Translations under genes and position numbers: made by a program
DNA from: an uncultured Collinsella sp.
GTDB taxonomy: Bacteria > Actinomycetota > Coriobacteriia > Coriobacteriales > Coriobacteriaceae
Assembly: GCA_902492235.1 (NCBI GenBank)
Contig: CABUKS010000002.1
Span: 1-64,000 of the forward strand
Length of the DNA: 64,000 nucleotides
Direction of reading: 5' to 3'
Notes under the pieces: model-generated
Database searches by the model: none
Seen by the model: the letters and a program-made list of their open reading frames with translations, nothing else
Told to the model about the DNA's origin: nothing
Shown here: positions 8,203 to 15,857 of the stretch, piece by piece
How positions within the stretch are numbered: position 1 is the stretch's first letter
Layout: every line of letters begins with the position of its first letter

Positions 8203-8775
8203 ATGTCTCAGAACACCACCGCCGCCCAGCCCCGCACCGTCCAGACCGCCGACCGCGGTAAACTCGATGTCCGCGCCCTCGTCCTGCTCGCCATCCTGCT
8301 CGCTGCCGGCTTCATCCTCAACTTCACCGTCGGCAAGGCCATCTCGGGCATCTCGGGCGGTATGATCAGCCCCGAGTTCATCATCTCGGCCTTCTGCCTC
8401 ACCATCCTGGTCGTTCGCCCCAACATCGGCCAGGCGCTCGTTATTGGCCTCATCTCGGCTGCCGTGATCCAGATCACCACCACTTCGCCGTTCGTCGATT
8501 TTGCCGCCGAGGGCATCGCCGCCATGCTCATGGCCGGCATCGTCAACGCCGCTGGCAAGAACGGTCAGGTCAAGCCCGCCATCGCTATTGTCGCAACCTT
8601 CCTGACCACCTTTGTCTCCGGCGTCATCTTCATGATCATCAAGATGGCCATGCTCGGCGTGGTCGGCGAGCTCGCCGCCGCCATGCTGCCCGTCGTCGCC
8701 ATGACCGCCGTCTTTAACGCCATTCTGGTCGGCGCCCTCTACTTGCCCATCCAGAAGGCCCTGAAGCTCAACTAA
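8203..8775 (+). CDS. ECF transporter S component, TrpP-like (putative tryptophan uptake)
   Basis: A 190-aa integral membrane protein with about six hydrophobic segments beginning at LDVRALVLLAILLAAGFILN, the size of a substrate-binding S component. The stretches MISPEFIISAFCLTILVV and QITTTSPFVDF resemble the TrpP family in layout (PDF and LTTTFP positions). The start has GAAAGGATTTTCACC upstream. It lies behind the Trp leader attenuator and ahead of the energising ATPase and T component. Substrate tryptophan is inferred from the leader and from family resemblance; another aromatic compound is possible. Confidence 0.8.
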   Translation: MSQNTTAAQPRTVQTADRGKLDVRALVLLAILLAAGFILNFTVGKAISGISGGMISPEFIISAFCLTILVVRPNIGQALVIGLISAAVIQITTTSPFVDFAAEGIAAMLMAGIVNAAGKNGQVKPAIAIVATFLTTFVSGVIFMIIKMAMLGVVGELAAAMLPVVAMTAVFNAILVGALYLPIQKALKLN

Positions 8776-8820
8776 CTCATCGCTGCCCCACCAGCAAAGA
8801 CTGTCCCAAACGACTAGCTT

Positions 8821-8864
8821 TTGGGGACGTTCTTAAACGACTAGTCATTTAAGAACGTCCCCAA
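8821..8864. repeat. 17-bp perfect palindrome between S and A genes
   Basis: TTGGGGACGTTCTTAAA (8821-8837) is matched perfectly by TTTAAGAACGTCCCCAA (8848-8864) around a 10-nt loop holding GACTAGTC. It ends 18 bp before the ATPase start. It may be an intergenic repeat element or an RNA stem that sets the ratio of S to A/T subunits. Confidence 0.6.
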
Positions 8865-8882
8865 TGACTATGAAAGGTATCC

Positions 8883-10634
8883 ATGGAAACGATCATCAAC
8901 GTCGACGATGTCTCGTTCTCCTATGGCACGCAGACCGAGCAGGCGCTCAGCCACATCTCGCTCAGCGTGAACAAGGGAGATTTCATCGGCATCATCGGGC
9001 CCTCGGGCGCCGGCAAGTCCACGCTTGCCGCCTGCCTGTCAGGTGCCGTGCCCCACCACTACACCGGCGCGTTCTTTGGGTCCGTCATGGTCGACGGCCA
9101 CGACACCTGCGAAGTCTCGCTCACCGACGTGTCGCAAATCGTCGGCAGTGTGCTGCAGGATATCGACACGCAGATGGTCGCTTCGGTCGTCGAGGACGAG
9201 ATGCTCTTTGGCCTCGAGAACTTTGGCGTTCCCCACGACCAGATCGAGCAGCGCGTGAGCGAAACGCTCGAGACCGTCGGCATCAGCGACCTGCGCGACC
9301 GCGAGATCGCCACCCTCTCGGGCGGACAGAAGCAAAAGGTAGCCATCGCCGCCATCCTCGCCATGCGTCCGCGCGTCTTGGTTCTCGACGAGCCCACCGC
9401 GGCACTCGACCCCGCCAGCTCCACGTTGGTCTTCGAGACGCTGCGTGAGGCAAACCGCGCACTTGGAATCACCATCGTCGTCGTCGAGCAAAAGGTCGCC
9501 CTGCTCTCGGAGTACTGCAACCGCGTGCTCGTGCTCAACCATGGCGAAATCGCGCTGCAGGGCGAGCCACACGAGGTCTTCGCGCATACCGACGAGCTCC
9601 GTGCCATCGGCGTCGACTGCCCTCGCGTCACGCGCATCTTCAATAGCCTCGAGGCCGATGGCCTGGTAAGCGGTACCCCCTGCTTGGATGTCGATGAGGC
9701 CGAGCACATGATTTCAGGCATCGTCGACCCCGCACACGCGGCTATCGAAGCCCAGGCGCCCGCCGGTTCCCCGCATGCACCGTCGTTGCGCCCTCATGCC
9801 AAGGACGCCGAACCCGTACTCACCTTCGACCATGTTGAGTTTGCCTATCCCAATGGCGGCGGCGCCGTACACGACCTTAGCCTGACGCTCTATCCTGGCG
9901 AGCTCGTGGGCATCGTCGGCCAAAACGGCGCCGGCAAGACCACACTCACCAAACTACTCACAGGCCTGCTTAAGCCCGCCTCGGGCAGCGTGCGCGTTAC
10001 GGGCCTGGATACCGCAGCCGTTCCCACGAGCCGCATCGCTCGCGAGGTCGCGACCCTCTTCCAAAACCCCGACCGCCAGATCTGCAAGGACACCGTGCTC
10101 GACGAGGTCGCCTTTAGCCTGGAGCTTACCGGCATCGACCGTGCCGAGGCGCTGCGTCGCGCCCAGCTCGTCATCGACCGCTTTGGCTTGCCGGCCGACG
10201 AGGCGCCCTTCTCGCTCTCGCGCGGTCAGCGACAAATGGTGGCGCTTGCCTCCGTCGTAGTGGTTGAGCCCAAGATCGTCGTGCTCGACGAGCCCACGAG
10301 CGGCCTTGATTACCGCGAGTGCATGACCGTCATGGAAACGGTGCGCACCATGGCCGAGCGCGGTTGCGCCGTTATCATGGTCTGCCACGATATGGAAGTC
10401 GTCTCGGATTTTGCCGAGCGCATTGTGGTAATGGCCGACGGTCGCATCCTCGACCGCGGCCGCACGCACGAGCTATTCTCGAACATCGATCTCATGCGGC
10501 GTGCCTACGTGGAGCCTCCCCAGGTTATTGAACTCTCGCGCCGTCTGGTATCTTCCGTCTCGCCCGCTTTTGCGCAGGTAAGCGAGGTCGCCGATGTCGT
10601 TCGAATTACCAAGGAGATGGTCCACCGTGGTTAA
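8883..10634 (+). CDS. ECF transporter fused ATPase (A-A')
   Basis: A 583-aa cytoplasmic protein with two ABC domains. Domain 1 has Walker A GPSGAGKST (39-47), signature LSGGQKQK and Walker B VLVLDEPTAALDP. Domain 2 (from about 305) has GQNGAGKTT (about 346), signature LSRGQRQM with Arg in place of Gly, and IVVLDEPTSGLD. A variable linker (about 255-300) joins them. Fused A-A' ATPases power ECF importers. It lies after the S component and overlaps the T component by 8 bp, so translation is coupled. Confidence 0.93.
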   Translation: METIINVDDVSFSYGTQTEQALSHISLSVNKGDFIGIIGPSGAGKSTLAACLSGAVPHHYTGAFFGSVMVDGHDTCEVSLTDVSQIVGSVLQDIDTQMVASVVEDEMLFGLENFGVPHDQIEQRVSETLETVGISDLRDREIATLSGGQKQKVAIAAILAMRPRVLVLDEPTAALDPASSTLVFETLREANRALGITIVVVEQKVALLSEYCNRVLVLNHGEIALQGEPHEVFAHTDELRAIGVDCPRVTRIFNSLEADGLVSGTPCLDVDEAEHMISGIVDPAHAAIEAQAPAGSPHAPSLRPHAKDAEPVLTFDHVEFAYPNGGGAVHDLSLTLYPGELVGIVGQNGAGKTTLTKLLTGLLKPASGSVRVTGLDTAAVPTSRIAREVATLFQNPDRQICKDTVLDEVAFSLELTGIDRAEALRRAQLVIDRFGLPADEAPFSLSRGQRQMVALASVVVVEPKIVVLDEPTSGLDYRECMTVMETVRTMAERGCAVIMVCHDMEVVSDFAERIVVMADGRILDRGRTHELFSNIDLMRRAYVEPPQVIELSRRLVSSVSPAFAQVSEVADVVRITKEMVHRG

Positions 10635-11373
10635 CGTCATCGACTACATGCCGGGCGATACGCTGCTGCATCGCCTGAATCCCGTCGTCAAACTGGGCCT
10701 CGCCGCCGCCATCATCGTCGGCATCTTCTTGTCCGACACCTACGTGGCGCTGCTGGGCTTTTTGGCACTCACCCTTGCGCTGGGTGCCTATGCCGGCGTC
10801 GTCGACCGTCTGTTCTCGCTGCTCAAGTTGCTGATTCCGCTCGCGCTTATCATGCTGGTGCTCCAGCTGGCCTTTATGCGCGATGGCAACGTGGTGTGGG
10901 GCTTTATCACCGACACGGGTCTCATCACAGGATCGAAGGCCTGTCTGCGCCTGCTGGGTGTGGCGTTACCACTCATCCTCATGCTCATGGTGACCAAGCT
11001 CAACGACCTTGCCAACGCCTGCGTCGAGGTGCTGCACGTACCGTATCGCTATGCCTTCACCTTTACCACGGCGCTGCGCTTTGTGCCGGTGTTTGGTCAG
11101 GAGATGAACGCCATCATGGAGGCGCAGACCGCACGCGGCGTCGAGTACGACACCAAGAACCCCATCAAGAAGCTTAAGCTCATGTTGCCACTGTGCGTGC
11201 CGCTGCTCATCTCGAGCGTGGGCAAGACCGATGCCACAGCCTTGGCGGCAGAACAGCGCGGCTTCTATCTTCGTACGCGCGCCAGCTCGTACAAGCGCTA
11301 CCCCATCAAGGGCCTAGACATCGCCGTGCTCATCGTCAGCATCGCCCTCATCGCCATCGGCTTCCTGTTCTAG
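10627..11373 (+). CDS. ECF transporter T component
   Basis: A 248-aa membrane protein of the EcfT (CbiQ-like) family with about five transmembrane segments. The two coupling-helix signatures are visible as QTARGVEYD and AAEQRGFYLRTRASS; these dock into the ATPases. I start at a GTG with AAGGAGATGGTCCACC upstream, overlapping the ATPase stop by 8 bp. A longer in-frame reading starts eleven codons earlier without a site. With its neighbours it makes a self-contained transporter with a dedicated S component. Confidence 0.92.
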   Translation: MVNVIDYMPGDTLLHRLNPVVKLGLAAAIIVGIFLSDTYVALLGFLALTLALGAYAGVVDRLFSLLKLLIPLALIMLVLQLAFMRDGNVVWGFITDTGLITGSKACLRLLGVALPLILMLMVTKLNDLANACVEVLHVPYRYAFTFTTALRFVPVFGQEMNAIMEAQTARGVEYDTKNPIKKLKLMLPLCVPLLISSVGKTDATALAAEQRGFYLRTRASSYKRYPIKGLDIAVLIVSIALIAIGFLF

Positions 11374-11402
11374 TTCACCACCGACAGCAACCGCCCAACG
11401 CA

Positions 11403-11440
11403 AAAGGCCTCGGCTCGCACCAAACGAGCCGAGGTCTTTA
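11403..11440 (+). terminator. Terminator after ECF operon
   Basis: CCTCGGCTCG and CGAGCCGAGG form a perfect 10-bp stem around CACCAAA, followed by TCTTTA. Confidence 0.8.
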
Positions 11441-11462
11441 CTGTTTCACCAGATAAAACCTA

Positions 11463-11491
11463 CCAAAATTAACCTGTCCCTTTTTGGCGGG
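11463..11491. repeat. Half copy of the CCTGTCCC intergenic repeat
   Basis: CCAAAATTAACCTGTCCC followed by TTTTTGGCGGG matches one arm of the palindromic element at 56824-56893 and, in reverse, the copy at 57554-57573. Confidence 0.6.
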
Positions 11492-11498
11492 TCGGAAG

Positions 11499-12245
11499 CT
11501 AGAGGCGGTAGGGAGCGCCGCTGCGGATGATGGATTCGCGCACCAAGACATCCATGGCGTCGAGGGTAATCTCGGGCATCTCTCGGTACTTCTGTAGCAC
11601 CGAGAGCTCGGTGCAGGCCAGAATGACGCGGTCGCAGCCGCTACGGGCGAACTCCCACATCACGCGGTCGAACTTATCCATATCGGGCTCGCGTCCGGCC
11701 TTCACATCATCGTAGATAAGCGACATCACATCGTTCTGACGTTTCTCGCTGGGATAGACAACCTCAACACCCGCAGCCTTACATTCGCGGCCGTAGACGC
11801 CCGCGCCCACGGTTCCGTCGGTGCCCATGATGCCAATCTTGTGCACCGGCTCGGCCGGCATACTCAGGTTGGGGTCGAACTCGCACTCCCCCATCACCGC
11901 ACCGGTCAGAGCATAGCGCACCGACTCGCGCGGCATGTGGATAATCGGCACTGTGGTAAACGACTGGATCTGGTCGTAGAAGTAGTGCGACGTGTTGCAG
12001 GGAATGGCAATGTGCGCACAGCCCAGCGACTCGAGTGCCTGGGCACACTCTTTCATGGTCGCCAGCAGCTTGGCATGCTCGCCGGTCTTAATGGCCAGCG
12101 TGCGGTCGGGCATGGTCGACTTGGAGAGCACCACCATGTCGATATGTTCCTGATCGCAGGCAGCAGCCGTATGACGCACCACCTGGTCGTAGTAATACGA
12201 CGTGGCCTCGGCGCCCATGCCGCCGATAACTCCCAGCTTTTCCAT
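11499..12245 (-). CDS. Aspartate/glutamate racemase family protein
   Basis: A 248-aa cofactor-independent racemase of the Asp/Glu family. The first catalytic Cys lies in AIPCNTSHYFYDQ and the second in ILACTELSVL; the N-terminal VIGGMGAEATSYYY loop is typical of aspartate racemases. The start has AAGGAGGCGGCG upstream; 28 codons of open frame further upstream lack a site. It follows an ATP-grasp ligase gene by 84 bp on the same strand, matching the racemase/D-aspartate-ligase pairing known from Enterococcus faecium. D-Asp production is inferred. Confidence 0.85.
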   Translation of the reverse strand: MEKLGVIGGMGAEATSYYYDQVVRHTAAACDQEHIDMVVLSKSTMPDRTLAIKTGEHAKLLATMKECAQALESLGCAHIAIPCNTSHYFYDQIQSFTTVPIIHMPRESVRYALTGAVMGECEFDPNLSMPAEPVHKIGIMGTDGTVGAGVYGRECKAAGVEVVYPSEKRQNDVMSLIYDDVKAGREPDMDKFDRVMWEFARSGCDRVILACTELSVLQKYREMPEITLDAMDVLVRESIIRSGAPYRL

Positions 12246-12329
12246 CGCCGCCTCCTTGGTGACGCTTGCACAATTGCGCGTATCATACCCGCGCCCGCCC
12301 GATGCAAACCGGACGGGCGCCGCACCCAT

Positions 12330-13586
12330 CTACTTGTAATACGTCTTGAACAGCTTAAAGTGGCGCAGCTTGGTGTGCCACATGCGCAGCCAGCGGTTAA
12401 AGACAAAGTCGCCCTTCATAAACGAAGGGTCGGCGCCCTTGCCTTCCTTGTCCAGGCGATGCACCTTAGCGCGCAGCTCGGGATCCTTGACGTACTTGTC
12501 GACGACGCCCATGGGGACGACCATCCACAGGGCCTCGTCCTGAGCCGTCACAAACTCCGGCTCAAACGGACGGTTGAACACATACTCGTCCACCACATAC
12601 TTGGCAACGTTAAAGCCGCTGTTGGTAACGTAGTAGTTGCTGCGGCCCTGGCGCGTGTTGAAATCGAAGAACTTAAACGAGCCGTCGCGCTCGTCGTACT
12701 TTACGTCAAAGTTGGAATAGCCCACAAAGTGAAGGTCCTCGAGCAACTTGCGCACGCCGCCCATGAGCTCGTCGTTGGGCTCGGTAATGATACAGGCATG
12801 GTTGCCGACACCGTGGGGCTGATGCTCCTCGAGCAGCACATGGCCCAGGCACATCATGCGGACCTTACCGTTGCGGTCGGAATAGCTGGTGAGCACGCGC
12901 ATGTACTCGTCGTTGCCGGGCACGCGATCCTGCAAGATCAGGTCGTCGGTGTAGCCGCTGGCATACGAATCGCGAATGACCTGTTCCAGCTCGGCGCGGT
13001 CGGCAATCTCATAGGCCTTTTTCTGGCCCTCGAACTCGTGCTGCCACCACATGATGCCGTCAGAAGGCTTCAGAATCATCGGGTAGGGAAAATCGATCTG
13101 GTCGAGTACTTCGGCAGGTGCCTCGCCTTGGGCGTTCAGCATCGCCATGGTGAAGGTAAAGGTATGCGGATAGGGCACACCATGCTTCTCGCACAGCTCG
13201 TAGAAGATCTCCTTCTTCTGGCACTGCTCGAGCATGCTGTAGGGCGCATAGGGAGCGACGATGTTATCCGCCAGCTCATGAGCATCCTTGGCTTGAGCCA
13301 CGAGAGCGACATAGTTGTCGCCACAGCCCACAAGGACAATCGTCTTATCGGTATGCGCTTGGGCAATGCCGTTGACGGTTTTGAGCATCACGGGCATGGT
13401 ATCGATATCCACGTTGGGCGTGTAGTCGATAATCTGGCTGCGGTACGCGGGACCCGTCTGATACTTGCCAAAGACCAGACTCTTGACCTGGTACTCCTCG
13501 TAGAAGGCACGCGCCACCGAATAGGCGTTGATGTCGCCACCGAGCAGCACGGGAATGAACTCGCGCTCTGTAAATTGCAATGCCAT
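12330..13586 (-). CDS. ATP-grasp carboxylate-amine ligase, candidate D-aspartate ligase
   Basis: A 418-aa ATP-grasp protein. The N-terminal domain (VLLGGDINAYSVARAF) is followed by the ATP-binding core with YPMILKPSDG, the LILQDRVPGNDEYM grasp segment and the metal-binding end FFDFNTRQGRSNYY (E/N-type ligands). The length is near that of the enterococcal D-aspartate ligase Aslfm. The start has AGGAAGTTTCC upstream. Pairing with an Asp/Glu racemase suggests it adds D-Asp to a diamino acid side chain of the peptidoglycan precursor. Other carboxylate-amine ligations cannot be excluded. Confidence 0.72.
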   Translation of the reverse strand: MALQFTEREFIPVLLGGDINAYSVARAFYEEYQVKSLVFGKYQTGPAYRSQIIDYTPNVDIDTMPVMLKTVNGIAQAHTDKTIVLVGCGDNYVALVAQAKDAHELADNIVAPYAPYSMLEQCQKKEIFYELCEKHGVPYPHTFTFTMAMLNAQGEAPAEVLDQIDFPYPMILKPSDGIMWWQHEFEGQKKAYEIADRAELEQVIRDSYASGYTDDLILQDRVPGNDEYMRVLTSYSDRNGKVRMMCLGHVLLEEHQPHGVGNHACIITEPNDELMGGVRKLLEDLHFVGYSNFDVKYDERDGSFKFFDFNTRQGRSNYYVTNSGFNVAKYVVDEYVFNRPFEPEFVTAQDEALWMVVPMGVVDKYVKDPELRAKVHRLDKEGKGADPSFMKGDFVFNRWLRMWHTKLRHFKLFKTYYK

Positions 13587-13748
13587 GGAAACTTCCTATC
13601 ATGAACTGCCCACACAATGGGCGGTCTTTGCGCAACTGAATTATTCTAGCGTGCCAAGCCGCCGGCGCCCAAAGCTCCACCGTATCTATGGCAATCGACG
13701 TAATCGTCCAGCACGAAGGCCAGCACGAAGACGGCGCTCACCGTTGTA

Positions 13749-13780
13749 TGACAATGGGCAATGAACCTACCATTGTTGTA
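13749..13780. promoter_or_regulatory. Imperfect palindrome upstream of MOSC gene
   Basis: ACAATGG and CCATTGT face each other across 13 nt, within an AT-richer stretch 38 bp before the GTG start. It may be an operator; no regulator is encoded next to it. Confidence 0.3.
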
Positions 13781-13818
13781 GGATTCAACATGTAGCCCGC
13801 CCCGTCGAAAGGTGCACC

Positions 13819-14451
13819 GTGCCCCAGGCTCATCCGATCAACAACCCCATCATTGACGCCGCCAGGCGCGAACTTGCAGATCGTGCCCAGACGGCAGCTC
13901 CCCTACGCACCGCAAACGATGCTTACAACGGGCCTGCCCGTATCGTCTCAATCAACACGTCGGAGCACAAAGGCACGCGTAAGTCACCCGTCGCCGACGG
14001 GCACGACACCGTCATCGAGCAGTTTGGCCTCGCCTCCGATGCGCACGCCGGGCATTGGCACCGCCAGGTTTCCTTTTTAGCTGCAGAGTCTATCCAGACG
14101 GCGCAGGCGCGCGGGCTCGATGTGCACGAGGGCGACTTTGGCGAGAACTTCACAACCCAGGGCATCAACCTGCTCTCGCTCCCCCTGGGAACGCAGCTCA
14201 AGATTGGCAACGATGTCCTGGTCGAAATCAGTCAGATCGGCAAGGTCTGCCACACCCGCTGTGCCATCTACTATCTCGCCGGCGACTGCATCTTTCCCCA
14301 CGAGGGCGTTTTTGGCGTGGTACTAAAGGGCGGAGAGATCCATACCGGCGACGATATCCGGGTAGTCAAACTCGGCGACGGCACCTGTTCGTTCACCCCC
14401 GCCGAGGCCCTCGAAGAGATTGAGCAGGCTCGCCAGAAGGGCACGCTGTAG
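13819..14451 (+). CDS. MOSC domain protein
   Basis: A 210-aa protein whose residues from about 40 onward form a MOSC domain (PARIVSINTSEHKGTRK, DAHAGHWHRQVSFL, GDFGENFTTQGINL, GKVCHTRC). MOSC domains bind molybdenum cofactor or mobilise sulfur; the Cys in CHTRC is the conserved residue. The start is a GTG after GAAAGGTGCACC. No moa/moe genes are nearby, so its partner oxidoreductase is unknown. Confidence 0.85.
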   Translation: MPQAHPINNPIIDAARRELADRAQTAAPLRTANDAYNGPARIVSINTSEHKGTRKSPVADGHDTVIEQFGLASDAHAGHWHRQVSFLAAESIQTAQARGLDVHEGDFGENFTTQGINLLSLPLGTQLKIGNDVLVEISQIGKVCHTRCAIYYLAGDCIFPHEGVFGVVLKGGEIHTGDDIRVVKLGDGTCSFTPAEALEEIEQARQKGTL

Positions 14452-14517
14452 TTATAAAACCCCACGTTGAGATAGCTTTTACAGCCCAAAACTCCTCTCA
14501 AACAGGGCTCTGTAACG

Positions 14518-14625
14518 TTAAAGTTGAACTCTATGGTTTCTCAACAATTCATCATAACTGCAGGTCAAAGCCAAAGCCTCAAGTTCAACTTGACCCTTTG
14601 GAACCTTTAAGGTTCAAGTTGAGGT
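14518..14625. promoter_or_regulatory. Repeated AAGTTGAAC/GTTCAACTT motifs upstream of the PcsB-like gene
   Basis: The palindrome CAAGTTCAACTTG is flanked by AAAGTTGAACT (near 14520) and GGTTCAAGTTGAGG (near 14611-14624). The last two copies can also pair as TCAACTTGACC with GGTTCAAGTTGA (one bulge). The cluster occupies the promoter region and could be a set of binding sites. Confidence 0.35.
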
Positions 14626-14685
14626 CGAAAGCAGTAGTAGAATACCGTTCGAACCATAACCTACGATTGATTGCAGAGGGACTGG

Positions 14686-15819
14686 ATGCAGCATTCGAAT
14701 CATCGCACCGCAGCGCTCATTGCGTCGAAGCCGGCTCGTATCATCACGAGCGCCGTGCTCGCCGTTGCGCTGACGGCCACGCCGATGCTCTCCCCCGTTG
14801 CGGCGTATGCCGCCTCGCAGGCAACGCAGGACCAGCTTTCCGCAGCCCAGCAGAAGATCGAAGCCGCCACGAGCGCCTACAACGACGCCCGCACCAAACT
14901 CGATGACCTGCAAAAGCAGATTGACTCCAATGAGGCAAGCATCGAGGAAATCGAGGCCAAGCTTCCCGAGCAGCAGGCCAAGGCAAGCTCCGCCATGCGC
15001 GATCTGTACAAGTATCAGAAGGGCACCAATCCCATCGTGAGCTTCCTGGTCAACGCACAGAGCCTGGGTGAGTTCATCACGACCTGCAAATACACCAACC
15101 AGATCACGAGCTCGAGCGTCGACGAGATCGAACAGCTCAATAACATGCAAACCGAACTCGAGCAGAACAAGGCTGAGCTCCAGCAGGCCAAGTCTCAGCT
15201 TGAGGCAGAGCAGAAAAACGCCGAGGATGCGCTGGCACAGGCCCAGCAGCTCCGCAGCGAGGCACAGGCAAAAGCCGAGCAGGAAAATGCCGCCGAGCTT
15301 GCCAAGCTTGAGGCCGATAAGGCCGCTGCCGCCGAGAAGCTCTCGGGCGAGGGCGTAAGCGGCAGCAATTCCAGCAGCCAGGCCACCAACACCAACACCA
15401 CCATCGACACCACGGTGAACAACGCCAATACCGGTAGCTCCGATTACGATTCGTTCATTAATGAGTGGACAGGCCGCATCGACAATTATCTCGCCGGCTC
15501 CCCCATGGCAGGCCAGGGCTATAACTTTGCCGTCGCCGCTTGGAATACCGGTGTCGACCCCCGTTGGTCCCCCGCCATCGCCTGCATCGAGAGCACCAAG
15601 GGTGCTTATTGCGCCAATTCTTACAACGCCTGGGGCTGGAGTGCCCGCGGCGGCGGTTGGCGCAGCTTTGGCAGCTGGAGCGAGGGCATCTCCGCTCACG
15701 TTGCCTATCTGGGCGCCAACTACGGCTCCACCCTTACCCCGGCAGCGGCCAAAAAGTACTGCCCGCCCACGTGGCAGGACTGGTACAACAAAGTCGCCGC
15801 TCAGATGAACCGCATCTAA
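14686..15819 (+). CDS. Secreted PcsB/CwlO-like protein with lysozyme-like C-terminal domain
   Basis: A 377-aa exported protein. A signal peptide ends near VAAYAAS (about residue 43). Residues 45-230 form a long coiled coil rich in Ala, Glu and Gln (DQLSAAQQKIEAATSAYNDA), with the insert MRDLYKYQKGTNPIVSFLVN typical of PcsB/CwlO N-termini. A Ser/Thr/Asn linker follows, then a domain of about 115 residues with AIACIESTKGAYC and NAWGWS, resembling lysozyme/transglycosylase folds with Glu as candidate catalyst. It probably cuts peptidoglycan during division or growth, with activity gated through the coiled coil. Confidence 0.82.
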   Translation: MQHSNHRTAALIASKPARIITSAVLAVALTATPMLSPVAAYAASQATQDQLSAAQQKIEAATSAYNDARTKLDDLQKQIDSNEASIEEIEAKLPEQQAKASSAMRDLYKYQKGTNPIVSFLVNAQSLGEFITTCKYTNQITSSSVDEIEQLNNMQTELEQNKAELQQAKSQLEAEQKNAEDALAQAQQLRSEAQAKAEQENAAELAKLEADKAAAAEKLSGEGVSGSNSSSQATNTNTTIDTTVNNANTGSSDYDSFINEWTGRIDNYLAGSPMAGQGYNFAVAAWNTGVDPRWSPAIACIESTKGAYCANSYNAWGWSARGGGWRSFGSWSEGISAHVAYLGANYGSTLTPAAAKKYCPPTWQDWYNKVAAQMNRI

Positions 15820-15828
15820 GTGCAACTG

Positions 15829-15857
15829 CAAAGGGCCCCAATGGGGCCCTTTTCTTT
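15829..15857. terminator. Bidirectional terminator
   Basis: AAGGGCCCC-AAT-GGGGCCCTT followed by TTCTTTT. It separates the convergent PcsB-like and kinase genes. Confidence 0.85.

Noticed and set aside
11841..13604. A 587-codon plus-strand frame opposite the racemase and ATP-grasp ligase
   Set aside because: It is antisense to two genes with intact catalytic motifs; composition is that of a shadow.
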